DNA of 41,907 bases from Gloeomargaritaceae cyanobacterium C42_A2020_066 (GCA_015272465.1 JACYLR010000113.1:1-41907); one strand, 5' to 3'; shown: positions 9,501 to 17,859, numbered from the stretch's first letter. Program-made: numbers and translations. Notes: generated by a model not told the origin, from the letters alone.

Positions 9501-10574
9501 CTCGCTCTCGAAAAAGGGAATCTGGCCCTGGAGATGAGCAGTGACCTGAAGCCGCACCGTCTCCCGATCCTGGGGATGCATCCGCTCAAACCAGCAATCG
9601 GGATCAACGGGGGTTTGACAGGGATCGAGGCCGATCATGGCCCACCAGCGGGGTGAAAAGTAGAGGGTGTTGGCCTCCAAGTCCCAGTCCCAGAGGCCAT
9701 CGTTGGCACCTTCCACAGCCAGGGTGTAGCGTTCCTGGCTCAGCCGGCCGGCCTCCTCCGCCTGTTTGCGGGCGGTGATGTCGCTCAGGGTGCAGACGAC
9801 ACCTGTCACTTGGCCGCTGGAATCCACCTGGGGTTCAGCCCCCACCAGCAGCCACACCCGATCTCCACTGCTGGCTCGGTAGACCCCCATCACCACGTCG
9901 GTTACCGGCTGGCCGGTGATCAGGGCCAGATGGGCGGGATGCTGGGTAATTGTAAAGGGTGTACTGTCCTCGCCAATCGCATTCCAGGTCAGGTCGCAGT
10001 GGGTCTGGCGCAGCACCTGCCGCCCCGTCCAGCCCAAGAGGTTGAGGGCTACGGGGTTGATCAGCCGTAATTCCAACTGCGGCCCCAACACCAACACGCC
10101 CACCTGCAAATCGTGGAGGAGGATCTCCCAGTCCTGGGGAGCGGCCGGCCGCTGGGGTGGCCCCCAGTTCAAGCCCTGGAGGGCCTGGGGTAGCTGCTCA
10201 AGCTGGGTCACTGCCAAGTAGGTACTGGCCCCCGCCCGCAGACATTGGTTGGCGGCAGCAGCCCTGTCCTCGCTACCAATTGCCACCACCGGCAGTTGAG
10301 GCTGGTGATACTGTACCTGGCGAATTAGCGTCGGCAACGCGTCGGCCGGCCCACAGAGGAGCACTGCGTTTAGGGTGGCATCCACCCCAAGGCCATTCAT
10401 TTCCATCGGCCGGCCGGCCCAGCCCGCTTGCTGGAGGTGCCGATGCAGGTCAGGCAGTGGTGTGACCGGGGGATCCACCGTCAGAATGCCGGCCACCGGG
10501 AAGGAACTGGCGGAACCACCCATAACCCTTGAGCTTGTGGCGTCAGGGGCGCGACAACACCTTGCCTCCGACAC
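6531..10574 (-). CDS. Hybrid sensor histidine kinase (PAS x3, GAF, HisKA, HATPase, REC, HPt)
   Basis: LANVSHEIRTPMNGILGMAG (H-box), NLIGNAIKFSPTGEV (N-box), GTGLGLAICRQL (G2), REC ILLAEDNPTNRKVALGQL...LILMDCQMPILDGYATT, HPt AHQVKGASANVGA; true start may be 10523. Confidence 0.93.
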   Translation of the reverse strand: MSEARCCRAPDATSSRVMGGSASSFPVAGILTVDPPVTPLPDLHRHLQQAGWAGRPMEMNGLGVDATLNAVLLCGPADALPTLIRQVQYHQPQLPVVAIGSEDRAAAANQCLRAGASTYLAVTQLEQLPQALQGLNWGPPQRPAAPQDWEILLHDLQVGVLVLGPQLELRLINPVALNLLGWTGRQVLRQTHCDLTWNAIGEDSTPFTITQHPAHLALITGQPVTDVVMGVYRASSGDRVWLLVGAEPQVDSSGQVTGVVCTLSDITARKQAEEAGRLSQERYTLAVEGANDGLWDWDLEANTLYFSPRWWAMIGLDPCQTPVDPDCWFERMHPQDRETVRLQVTAHLQGQIPFFESEYRLAHADGTWRWMLCRGLAVCDGDGQAYRMAGSQTDITARKQAEATLQASEAKFRALVELTSDIVWDWNPAGRFTYVSPGCRLLLGYRPADIEGQTLAGLMKTQAGDDLNSQFQTYLDGRIPFTRLETVLYHRDGRPVFVEVSGTPIFDSQGTYLGFRGLLTDITARKEAEHQLQQALQRALLLKNITEQIRQSLESQEIFETAAYQLGKALGVSRCVIHRYDPGPPPRLPWVAEYCEGGCSQSVLHYTIPVTGNPHVQFVLAHNQAVVTSDTCQEPLLNPVIHIYAALNVKAMMAIRTSYQGETNGVIGLHQTSRRDWTPAEVSLLEEVAAQVGIALAQAHLLEQERFQRQQLAEQNQALEEARQAAERANQAKSLFLANVSHEIRTPMNGILGMAGLLQETTLTPEQRDFVDTLITSGEALLGLINEILDLSKLEAGQMVLAPEAFDLLLCLEDVLDLLAPSAHSKGLALSLDYPPEVPLWVRGDRGRLRQVLTNLIGNAIKFSPTGEVQVSVQVEAMRPAGPVLRFRVQDTGIGIAVADQRRLFQPFSQVDASAARRYGGTGLGLAICRQLVTLMDGYIGVESTPGQGSCFWFTLPLESSSAAPPPTLAWVGRRLLVLEPHASSGRMVLNLLTRLQVRGDWVPTVEEARVRLAAGRYDALLVALPQGQVLLTDSLPLPAVGLLTHPLSTDACPSCAAAVLKPLRRDRLQDVLQRLWQAPSLASSERLPPESPPTPRPLRILLAEDNPTNRKVALGQLRSLGYDAALATDGEEVLAYLAAQDIDLILMDCQMPILDGYATTQRIRELEATPPGRPRRPVIIALTANAMSHDRDRCLAVGMDDYLSKPLNRNQLATVLARWETYLETPMSSSLPLNFEHLEATLGLDPEFLAELLEVYQVDMEARLQALETALHSENWARLAQEAHQVKGASANVGADQVFAVARDLETLARTNPSRATCTPLVETLQRAIQEVFTCIAQLPAGRFPG

Positions 10575-10614
10575 ACGGGAATGACACTACTATACCTGAC
10601 CGCCCCCGGATAAG

Positions 10615-12147
10615 ATGGAGGCCATTGCTCCCGAGGCAGCCGTGCTGGAAGTTGACGTACATCACCACCTGCGCGACCTGTTGCGCCGTGGCCTGCTGCC
10701 CCCTTGGCCCCACCACCTCACCCTGGCCCGGCTGGTGATGCGCGCCCTGCGAACTGGACAAGGTGCCCTGATCCAGGTGGAAGGTCACGGCTGGCACCAG
10801 GGTCACTACCGCCTCGCCTACCTGGCGGCGGCCCTCCTCTGGCCTGGCCCCGTGGTGATTGTGGCGCCGCCGGCCGGCCGTCAAATCCTGCTGCACCGAG
10901 ACTTGCCCCGGCTGCAAGCGGTCTTTCCAGTCACCAAGCCCATCTACTGCTGGGAGCAAGGGTTGCGGCCGGCCGGAGATGGAATCGTGTGTGTCTCTCC
11001 CCAGGACTGGCTCCAAGACGCCCAAGCTGACTCACCCCAATTGGCCGGCCGGCCGGTGATTATCGAAGGGGCTGATGACTTGGAAACCTGGCTCCAGGAT
11101 ACCCTCACCGTTACCCTCCACCCCCAGGACTGGGATGCCCTGGTGTGGGCCGTGCCCGACCATGCTGAAAGCATTCGCCACGTCCAGCTTGGCCTTGAAC
11201 AGGCTCTGCTGTCCCACCCCCCCAACCCCCTAGAAGCCTGGCAACTGGCGGAGCACGAGGCTACTCTCCTCCAGCATCTGCGGGGCCTTGGGCCGGCCGG
11301 TTCTCCCTGGGCTGCCCTGGAGGCCCGCCTGGTAGACCCTGATGTGTGTCTGTGGGCTACCCTAGAGCGCCGCACCGGGGCCATGACGCTGCGGGCCACC
11401 CCCCTTGACCTCGCAGCCCACTGGGCACCCCGGTGGCCGGGCCAACCCCTCGTGCTGCTGGGGGAAGCCTTGGGGCTGGAGCGCGACCCGAACCACCTCC
11501 GCCAACGCTTGGGCTTGCCCCCCCTCACCCCGGTTCGCTTTGCCGCCGCCACCCCCATTGATGGTCTGCACCTCTACCTGCCCGACACGGTGCCCTCCCC
11601 TAACACCCCCCAGTTTGGTGCTGCCCTGCGCCAAGAGCTTTACCGCCTACTCAGCCTGTCCTGGACAGGTCCCGTCGTGCTTCTTGTCAGCGACCGGCCC
11701 CTCCAGGGCCAACTAGCGGCCAGTCTCGCGGCGGAATTTGGATCGCGGGTGCAGCGGGAAAAAACCTGTCTGGAAGAAAACACCATCCTGGTAAGTAGTT
11801 GGGCATTTTGGCTGGCCCACCATCCAGTCTTGACCCATCCAGCCCTCTTGGTGATCCCGACTCTGCCGCTGCCCACCCTGGAGGACCCTGGTGTCGCTGC
11901 TCAGGTGGTGCGCCTGAAGCGCCTGCGCCGAGATTGGTTCCATCAATTGCTGCTGCCCGTCGCCCTGCAAACCCTGCAACGGGCGGTCAGTCCCCTCCGC
12001 CCGCACCAAGGCTGGGTGGCTCTCCTCGACCGTCGGGTGCTCCACCGCAGCTACGGTACCCAAGTGCTAGCAACCCTTGAACCCCTGATTACGACCCACC
12101 GCCAGTTGCCCCAGGAGGAGATGTGGGATTCCCATGCCTTGTCCTAG
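10615..12147 (+). CDS. DinG/XPD-like helicase-related protein with degenerate ATPase motifs
   Basis: Overall layout resembles cyanobacterial DinG-like proteins (HHLTLARLVMRALRTGQGALIQVEGHG...AALLWPGPVVIVAPP...GWVALLDRRVLHRSYGTQVLATLEP); Walker A/B residues not canonical. Confidence 0.55.
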   Translation: MEAIAPEAAVLEVDVHHHLRDLLRRGLLPPWPHHLTLARLVMRALRTGQGALIQVEGHGWHQGHYRLAYLAAALLWPGPVVIVAPPAGRQILLHRDLPRLQAVFPVTKPIYCWEQGLRPAGDGIVCVSPQDWLQDAQADSPQLAGRPVIIEGADDLETWLQDTLTVTLHPQDWDALVWAVPDHAESIRHVQLGLEQALLSHPPNPLEAWQLAEHEATLLQHLRGLGPAGSPWAALEARLVDPDVCLWATLERRTGAMTLRATPLDLAAHWAPRWPGQPLVLLGEALGLERDPNHLRQRLGLPPLTPVRFAAATPIDGLHLYLPDTVPSPNTPQFGAALRQELYRLLSLSWTGPVVLLVSDRPLQGQLAASLAAEFGSRVQREKTCLEENTILVSSWAFWLAHHPVLTHPALLVIPTLPLPTLEDPGVAAQVVRLKRLRRDWFHQLLLPVALQTLQRAVSPLRPHQGWVALLDRRVLHRSYGTQVLATLEPLITTHRQLPQEEMWDSHALS

Positions 12148-12274
12148 AAAGGCTCCGGCCCCCCCTGTTACAGTGATGGATGGTAAGGGATGTGGGTCAA
12201 CCAGGAATTGCGGTCCCTCCACCCACCCGGCCGGCCGGGCTTCCCCCAGGCAAGTAGGTGCCCTCCCCCCCACT

Positions 12275-13150
12275 ATGGAAGCCGAAGACCTGCGCCGCCG
12301 GTATGAAGCCGGGCAACGTGACTTTGCTCGCACAGACCTGAGTGAGGTGGTGTTCATTCAGGGTGATTTGACCGATTGCAATCTGCACGGCAGTGACCTG
12401 ACCCGCGCCAATTTAAGTGGCACCCAACTTGACAACGCCAACCTGACCGTCGCCACGCTCACCGAGGCCCGCCTGATCCAGGCCAAGCTGCGGGGGGCCT
12501 GTCTGCGGGGGGCCTGTCTGACGGGTGCAGATTTGAGTTGGGCAGACCTGCATCGGGGGGATTTGCAGGGTGCGGATTTGGAACGGGCCAACCTCAGTCA
12601 AGCCACCCTGGTGGGGGCCAACTTTAGTCGGGCTAACCTGCAAGGGGCCAATTTACGCAACACGAACCTGGCGGGGGCGGATCTTCGCCAGACCATCCTA
12701 GGGCGGGCCGTTCTGCGGGGTAGTATCCTCTCGGAAGCCGTCTTCCACCGCGCCCTGATGACGGCTGCTACCCTCAGCAGTGCCCAGATGGCCGATGCTA
12801 TTCTCACCCGTGCCACCCTGACTCGCGCCATCCTCACCCGCGCTGACCTGCGGGGCGTCAGTCCGTCGCAGAATGCTCTGCGTACGGTGACTTGGGATCA
12901 GCCGCGGGCCATTCTGGTGGGGGCCTATCTGGAGGGGGCAGATTTGAGCGGCGCCAACCTCAGCCAGGCGGATTTGAGTGGGGCGGATTTGAGTGGGGCG
13001 GATTTGAGCGGCGCTAACCTCAGCCAGGCCGACTTGAGTGGGGCGGATTTGAGCGGCGCCAATCTCAGCCAGGCGGATCTGCGGCGGGCGATCATGGCCT
13101 CCACAGACTTAAGTGGGGCTCGGATGCCGGATGGCTCGATACGCACCTGA
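12275..13150 (+). CDS. Pentapeptide repeat protein
   Basis: Extensive A(D/N)LSG/ADLxxA repeats; ATG at 12275 (MEAEDLRRRYEAGQRDF) preferred over the longer track start. Confidence 0.92.
   Translation: MEAEDLRRRYEAGQRDFARTDLSEVVFIQGDLTDCNLHGSDLTRANLSGTQLDNANLTVATLTEARLIQAKLRGACLRGACLTGADLSWADLHRGDLQGADLERANLSQATLVGANFSRANLQGANLRNTNLAGADLRQTILGRAVLRGSILSEAVFHRALMTAATLSSAQMADAILTRATLTRAILTRADLRGVSPSQNALRTVTWDQPRAILVGAYLEGADLSGANLSQADLSGADLSGADLSGANLSQADLSGADLSGANLSQADLRRAIMASTDLSGARMPDGSIRT
12940..13090 (+). repeat. Internal near-identical 15-bp repeat block in the pentapeptide repeat gene
   Basis: Repeated units such as gatttgagyggngcn and aacctcagccaggcg, near-identical at nucleotide level. 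Confidence 0.8.
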
Positions 13151-14396
13151 TCCCCGCCTGGCCTCCCTGGCGACTGCTCTGGGGGTCGGGGTGATCGTGG
13201 GATGTCTAGGCATCATCCTGCGTCTGAGCCTACGCAGTACCTTGGCCTTGCGCGTCGCGTGGGCCAGCCAGTACCCCCTCCTGTGGATTGTCCTGACGAC
13301 TGTGGCCTGTGGTGTGGCGGTGCGACTGACCCAGACTTGGGCACCGGAAGCGGCGGGGAGTGGTTTCCCGACACTCTCTGCTGCTGTCCATGACGGGAAA
13401 CCCATGCGCTGGCGCCGGGTGTTGCCGGTGACTCTGGGAGGCGCTTGGCTAGCCATCAGTAGTGGTTTGCTCGTCGGCCCTGAGGCTCCCATGGTGCTGG
13501 TGGGGGCAGCCCTGGGCCAGGGGTTGGGGCGGCCGGCCGAGCGGGTGACGCTGATCGCGGCGGGGGCAGGCGCCGGTTTGGCCGCCGTGTTTAGTGCCCC
13601 TTTGGCGGGGATTTTATTTGTCTTTGAGGAACTGGGCTTTGGGTTTACGCCGGCCCTGCTCACCAGCACCTTTACGGCAACTATCACGGCCACCGTGGTC
13701 GTGCAACTGGCGTTGGGCCAGCAACCGGCCTTCCCCACAGGGCCTTGGGGTGCCACGCCATTGATTCAGTTGCCGGTGATCGCACTCCTCGGGGGATGCA
13801 TCGGGATTCTGGGGGTAGGCTGTAACGCTGTTCTATTGGGCGTGTTGACTCAGGTACAACGCTGGCAGGTGCGGCCGGCCGGCCTGCGGGGCATCTTCCT
13901 AGGGGCAGGCATTGGGCTGGTCGCTTGGGGACTGCCCTGGGCCGCCGGGGAGGGTGATCGGATTACGACCCACCTGCTGACCGCGGACTTGCCCCTAGGG
14001 GAGAGTCTTCTGCTAGTGCCCCTGCGGATGGTCTTGATGGCCCTGTCCTACGGTTGTGGGGTGCCGGGAGGTCTCTACGCTCCCCTGCTGGCTCTGGGGG
14101 CCGAGGCCGGCCGGGTCGGCAGTCAACTGCTCAGTCTAGGGGCCTTGCTGCCCACGCCCTCCCCGCAGACTTTAACGGTGATTGGCATGGCAGCCCTATT
14201 TACAGCGGTCAAGCGCGCCCCGGTCATCGGCATCGTCATGGTCATGGAAATTACCGGCAGCTACACCCTGCTGGTGGAACTGGCTCTGGGTAGCCTCTGT
14301 GCCTACCTCACAGCCCATGCCCTCGGCAATCACCCGATGCATGAGAAGATACAGCACCAGGATCGCCACCGCCATCGAGTCGGGACACCCGCCTAA
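13131..14396 (+). CDS. ClC family chloride channel/antiporter
   Basis: GSGFPTLSAAVHDGK, GPEAPMVLVGAALGQG, FSAPLAGILFVFEEL, GVPGGLYAPLLALGAEAG; ATG at 13131 overlaps the end of the upstream gene. Confidence 0.9.
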   Translation: MARYAPDPRLASLATALGVGVIVGCLGIILRLSLRSTLALRVAWASQYPLLWIVLTTVACGVAVRLTQTWAPEAAGSGFPTLSAAVHDGKPMRWRRVLPVTLGGAWLAISSGLLVGPEAPMVLVGAALGQGLGRPAERVTLIAAGAGAGLAAVFSAPLAGILFVFEELGFGFTPALLTSTFTATITATVVVQLALGQQPAFPTGPWGATPLIQLPVIALLGGCIGILGVGCNAVLLGVLTQVQRWQVRPAGLRGIFLGAGIGLVAWGLPWAAGEGDRITTHLLTADLPLGESLLLVPLRMVLMALSYGCGVPGGLYAPLLALGAEAGRVGSQLLSLGALLPTPSPQTLTVIGMAALFTAVKRAPVIGIVMVMEITGSYTLLVELALGSLCAYLTAHALGNHPMHEKIQHQDRHRHRVGTPA

Positions 14397-14409
14397 GTCG
14401 GTCTCGTAC

Positions 14410-15120
14410 CTAGTCTCCTGGGGGCGGGGCTCCCTCGGAACCTTGCCACCGCCGCCACAAATCCGGTCGGCGGGCTTGGGTTCGAATCCGTTGCTGGTGA
14501 GCGCGCCACTGGGCAATCGCCTCGTGATTCCCAGACAGTAAGACCTCCGGCACCCGCCATCCCCGAAACTCGGCCGGCCGGGTGTACTGGGGATACTCCA
14601 ACAGGCCCTGACTGAAACTCTCCGCCTCCAGAGAGGCCGGTTTGCCCACCGTACCCGGTACAAGGCGCAGCACCCCATTCAGGATGGCTAGGGCCGGAAT
14701 CTCGCCCCCCGTCAGCACAAAATCCCCCAGGGACACCTCATCCGTAGCGAGATGGCGGATGCGTTCATCGAAACCCTCGTAATGGCCACAGATCAGAACA
14801 ACCTGGGCTAGCCGAGACCAAGTGTGCAGCAGGTTTTGCGTCAGCGGCTGGCCTTGGGGTGTCATCAGGATTACGGCCCGCGGTTCCAGTGCTGGCAGGG
14901 ACTCTACGGCTGCAAACATCGGTTCGGGTTTCAGCACCATCCCGACGCCCCCGCCGTAGGGTTCATCATCCACCCGGTGATGCTTGTCTAGGGCAAACTC
15001 CCGTGGATTGGTGAGATGCACCGTCGCCAAACCCCGTCCCAAGGCCCTGCCCACCAGGCCGGCCGCCAAAGGGGAGGCAAAGAACTCTGGAAACAGCGTG
15101 ACAATATCAAACCGCATCAT
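14410..15120 (-). CDS. trmD: tRNA (guanine-N1)-methyltransferase TrmD
   Basis: MRFDIVTLFPEFF, DDEPYGGGVGMVLKPEPMF, CGHYEGFDERI, SLGDFVLTGGEIPAL, YTRPAEFRGWRVPEVLLSGNH. Confidence 0.97.
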   Translation of the reverse strand: MMRFDIVTLFPEFFASPLAAGLVGRALGRGLATVHLTNPREFALDKHHRVDDEPYGGGVGMVLKPEPMFAAVESLPALEPRAVILMTPQGQPLTQNLLHTWSRLAQVVLICGHYEGFDERIRHLATDEVSLGDFVLTGGEIPALAILNGVLRLVPGTVGKPASLEAESFSQGLLEYPQYTRPAEFRGWRVPEVLLSGNHEAIAQWRAHQQRIRTQARRPDLWRRWQGSEGAPPPGD

Positions 15121-15198
15121 CCCGCATCTCCCAAAAGAAGGTCTTGGCCGGCCTAAAATTGGGTAGCCTTCAGTCCACTCGGCCTGTCAGGAGCGCGG

Positions 15199-15540
15199 AT
15201 GAGTACTGGTTGGGAACCCGATTGGGACGCGTTCTGGCAGGCGGCAGCCCAAACCGCCGAACAGGTTCTGGTTGAGCTAGAGGCTCGAGTAGACGAGGCA
15301 TTGCAGTCCTGGGAAGAGCCGCTCCTCGACCTCTTGATCTGGCTAGACGGCACCACTGAAGCCGTGACCCAACCCCTGCACCAAACGTTGGACCCAATCC
15401 TGGAGGAGCGGCCGGCCTGCGTAGGGTGCCGCAACTACCATGGGCAGATTTACGGCGACACCCTGCTGGTCTGTGCCATGCACCCCTACGGCTGGTCAGA
15501 AGGGGAGTGCCCCGACTGGGAGTCAGCCTGGACGAACTAA
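15199..15540 (+). CDS. Conserved cyanobacterial protein with CxxC...C...C motif, unknown function
   Basis: PACVGCRNYHGQIYGDTLLVCAMHPYGWSEGECPDWESA C-terminal motif. Confidence 0.75.
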   Translation: MSTGWEPDWDAFWQAAAQTAEQVLVELEARVDEALQSWEEPLLDLLIWLDGTTEAVTQPLHQTLDPILEERPACVGCRNYHGQIYGDTLLVCAMHPYGWSEGECPDWESAWTN

Positions 15541-15561
15541 AGCCCCCCCGGCCTTACGAGC

Positions 15562-15684
15562 CTAGGCTTTGCGATTCATTTGCTGGAGTTGAGCTAGCGC
15601 TGCCGCCGCAATGTTAAACGCCGCCCAAGCGGCCGCAGCTATCACCGGCCCCAGCACCACAACCACTCGCCAATCGAGATCCAT
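15562..15684 (-). CDS. psbY: Photosystem II protein Y (PsbY), 40 aa
   Basis: Hand translation [40 protein letters not shown]; below ORF-track cutoff; resembles PsbY (MDWR...GPV..A..WA.FNI..AAL.Q). Confidence 0.85.
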   Translation of the reverse strand: MDLDWRVVVVLGPVIAAAAWAAFNIAAAALAQLQQMNRKA

Positions 15685-16166
15685 AGCGATTCTTCCCTGA
15701 AGCGTGACATTCCTAGTCTACCGGTAGGACGGACACCTTCCTAGGCCGCAGTCGAGAGAGGTCGCCCTAAATCAGGCAAACTCGGTGATCTACCATTGCG
15801 ACACAACTCAGCAACGCTTTCCCTAGGCACTCCGATGGCTGTAAGCGTCATGCCTGTTTCACCCCCACTGGGTTGACTACATGTTCAGCTTGGCTGCTGA
15901 CAACGCTTCATGCTGCGGGTTGCCAACCCTCCTCTCCCTTTTTCCGTCAAACCCTGAAAGTGCCCTATTGGATCGAGGGCATTAGACGCGTATGGATGCA
16001 CATCACCCCCTGCCCTCGCGGACGTGTGGCAGCGGACTATGGGATTCAGGTGATGGGTGTTTCAGGGGCCTGACGATGACTGACAGTGCCCACGGTGCCT
16101 TATTGGGCTTGACTCTCTAGCTGACAGGAGCCTTTAGGGTGAAAACGAGTAGCCTGCGAGGAAACC

Positions 16167-16580
16167 ATGTCCAACGCCCCTCCGACCCTCCTCAAAATTG
16201 GTGACGTGGCCAATCAAAGTGGTGTGCCGATCAAGACGATCCGTTACTACGAGGAACTGGGGCTGCTCAAGGCCACTGCCCGTACCGAAGGCCATTTTCG
16301 CCTGTTCCATCCCAGCACCACCCAGCGCTTAGCGTTTATTAAGCGCCTGCAAAGTTTGGGTCTAAGTCTCCAAGAGATTGGGGACTGTCTGCAAATCTAT
16401 GACCACGGCCATCTACCCTGTGCGGATATTGAAGCCAAGCTGAGCCGCCACGTCCTAGAAATTGACCGCCAGATTGCTGAACTACAACAGTTACGCCGGG
16501 AGTTGACCGACATCCTAGATCGATGGTCGCCTACCCCAGCAATCCAGCCGGGTGCGATCTGTCCGAACCTGCGTGTCTAG
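16167..16580 (+). CDS. MerR family transcriptional regulator, metal-responsive-like
   Basis: LKIGDVANQSGVPIKTIRYYEELGLLKATARTEGHFRLF; LPCADIEAKL and AICPNL cysteines. Confidence 0.9.
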   Translation: MSNAPPTLLKIGDVANQSGVPIKTIRYYEELGLLKATARTEGHFRLFHPSTTQRLAFIKRLQSLGLSLQEIGDCLQIYDHGHLPCADIEAKLSRHVLEIDRQIAELQQLRRELTDILDRWSPTPAIQPGAICPNLRV

Positions 16581-16672
16581 TGAGTGACTAGCCTCACTCA
16601 GCCGGCCAAATCTGGCTTCATATACCCACCTGCCGCGTTGAATTCAGCCGTCTAATTCACTGGTAATAATCC

Positions 16673-17332
16673 ATGCTAAAGCGATTTGTTTTGCGTCCGT
16701 TAGTGCCCTTTGCCCTCTGGATGCTTCCGGTTTTAGGGTTGGGGGGCTGCGCGAATCTGCTGCCCTCACGTACCTCAACCCCGCCCACAGCCCTTGCCAC
16801 CCTCCCCTCCGCCGCCCATATCCACACTATGGATTTGGGGCCGGCCGGCCGGGAGTACGACCTGCGGTTTTTGGATGCGATGGTGCCCCACCATGAAGGC
16901 GCGGTGGTGATGGCTGAGGATGCTCTGCAAAAAACGCAGCGCGCAGAAGTGCGGCAACTGGCTCAGGCGATTGTACGTGCCCAGGCTGAGGAAATAGCTC
17001 AAATGAAGCGTTGGCGAGCCGCCTGGTATCCCCAAGCTCCTGCGAATCTAGTGGCCTGGCATGGGGCAACGGGCCACAGTATGCCCATGTCGGACGAGCA
17101 GATACAGGCGATGCGTATGGACGAGGATCTGGGGCCGGCCGATGCCACCTACGATCCGCGGTTTCTGGATGGGATGATTCTGCATCATGAAGCTGCGGTG
17201 GTCATGGCCAAAGATGTGCTGCAAAAGTCCCAGCGTCCCGAAGTCCGGCAACTTGCCCAAGCCATCTTGGCGTCCCAGACGGCAGAAGTGAACCAAATGA
17301 AGGCTTGGCGACAGCAGTGGTATGGCCAGTAG
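16673..17332 (+). CDS. DUF305 protein, two tandem DUF305 units, lipoprotein-like signal
   Basis: YDLRFLDAMVPHHEGAVVMAEDALQKTQRAEVRQLAQAIV and YDPRFLDGMILHHEAAVVMAKDVLQKSQRPEVRQLAQAIL; lipobox-like LGGC. Confidence 0.9.
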   Translation: MLKRFVLRPLVPFALWMLPVLGLGGCANLLPSRTSTPPTALATLPSAAHIHTMDLGPAGREYDLRFLDAMVPHHEGAVVMAEDALQKTQRAEVRQLAQAIVRAQAEEIAQMKRWRAAWYPQAPANLVAWHGATGHSMPMSDEQIQAMRMDEDLGPADATYDPRFLDGMILHHEAAVVMAKDVLQKSQRPEVRQLAQAILASQTAEVNQMKAWRQQWYGQ

Positions 17333-17472
17333 CTGCCCTCAGGAAACCCGACTCAGCAGGCTGGTTAATGACCTGGATCTTTAGATAAGAGGTTAGTCGG
17401 CCCTATCCTCCCGTCCTTGCACAGGGAACCGATGGCCAGGCTATAGTGGAGTCAGCCGTGAGGGTATCAGCC

Positions 17473-17859
17473 ATGAAACGCCTCCTCCTGCTTGGCTTGG
17501 CCTGCGCTGGTTTTCTGGGGTTTCACAATCTGCAAGCTGCTCAAACCCGTTCCACTGCTCGCGCCCAAGGCATTACCGTTTACGCCGTTTCCAGCCAGTC
17601 CTGTAGTCTGGAACAGGCCAAGGCTGACAACATGGTGCAGGCGCTAGAAGCCCAGAAACTGCCCTACACCCTGCACTACATCGACCAAGACACAACGGCC
17701 AAACAGGAATTGGATAGTAAGGTCAAGACCCTGTTGGAGGAGCGGGTGGCCCAGGGCAACACCTCCAACTTGACCGTGCGTTTTCCCGTCGTTGATGTTA
17801 ATGGCACCCTGTTACTGGGAAACCCCTCGGTTGAGACCATTGAGCAGGCCCAACGATAG
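17473..17859 (+). CDS. Exported glutaredoxin-fold-like protein
   Basis: Signal peptide MKRLLLLGLACAGFLGF; ITVYAVSSQSCSLEQAKADNMVQALEAQKLPYTLHYID...TVRFPVVDVNGTLLLGNPSVETIEQA resembles a glutaredoxin-like layout without CxxC. Confidence 0.5.
   Translation: MKRLLLLGLACAGFLGFHNLQAAQTRSTARAQGITVYAVSSQSCSLEQAKADNMVQALEAQKLPYTLHYIDQDTTAKQELDSKVKTLLEERVAQGNTSNLTVRFPVVDVNGTLLLGNPSVETIEQAQR

Noticed and set aside
10704-12080. Alternative-frame ORFs over the DinG-like gene
   Set aside because: The 510-codon frame is continuous and resembles a known family; others are GC-driven shadow ORFs.
12358-13146. Antisense ORFs of Arg/Pro/Leu-rich repeats opposite the pentapeptide gene
   Set aside because: They mirror the repeat codons of a clear pentapeptide protein; no independent coding evidence.
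14465-14485. GGGTTCGAATCCG resembling a tRNA T-loop
   Set aside because: It lies inside the trmD coding sequence and no acceptor or anticodon stems fit around it.
15700-16160. ORF 15873-16073 as a gene
   Set aside because: No recognisable domain, poor codon character and no clear homology; left as intergenic.
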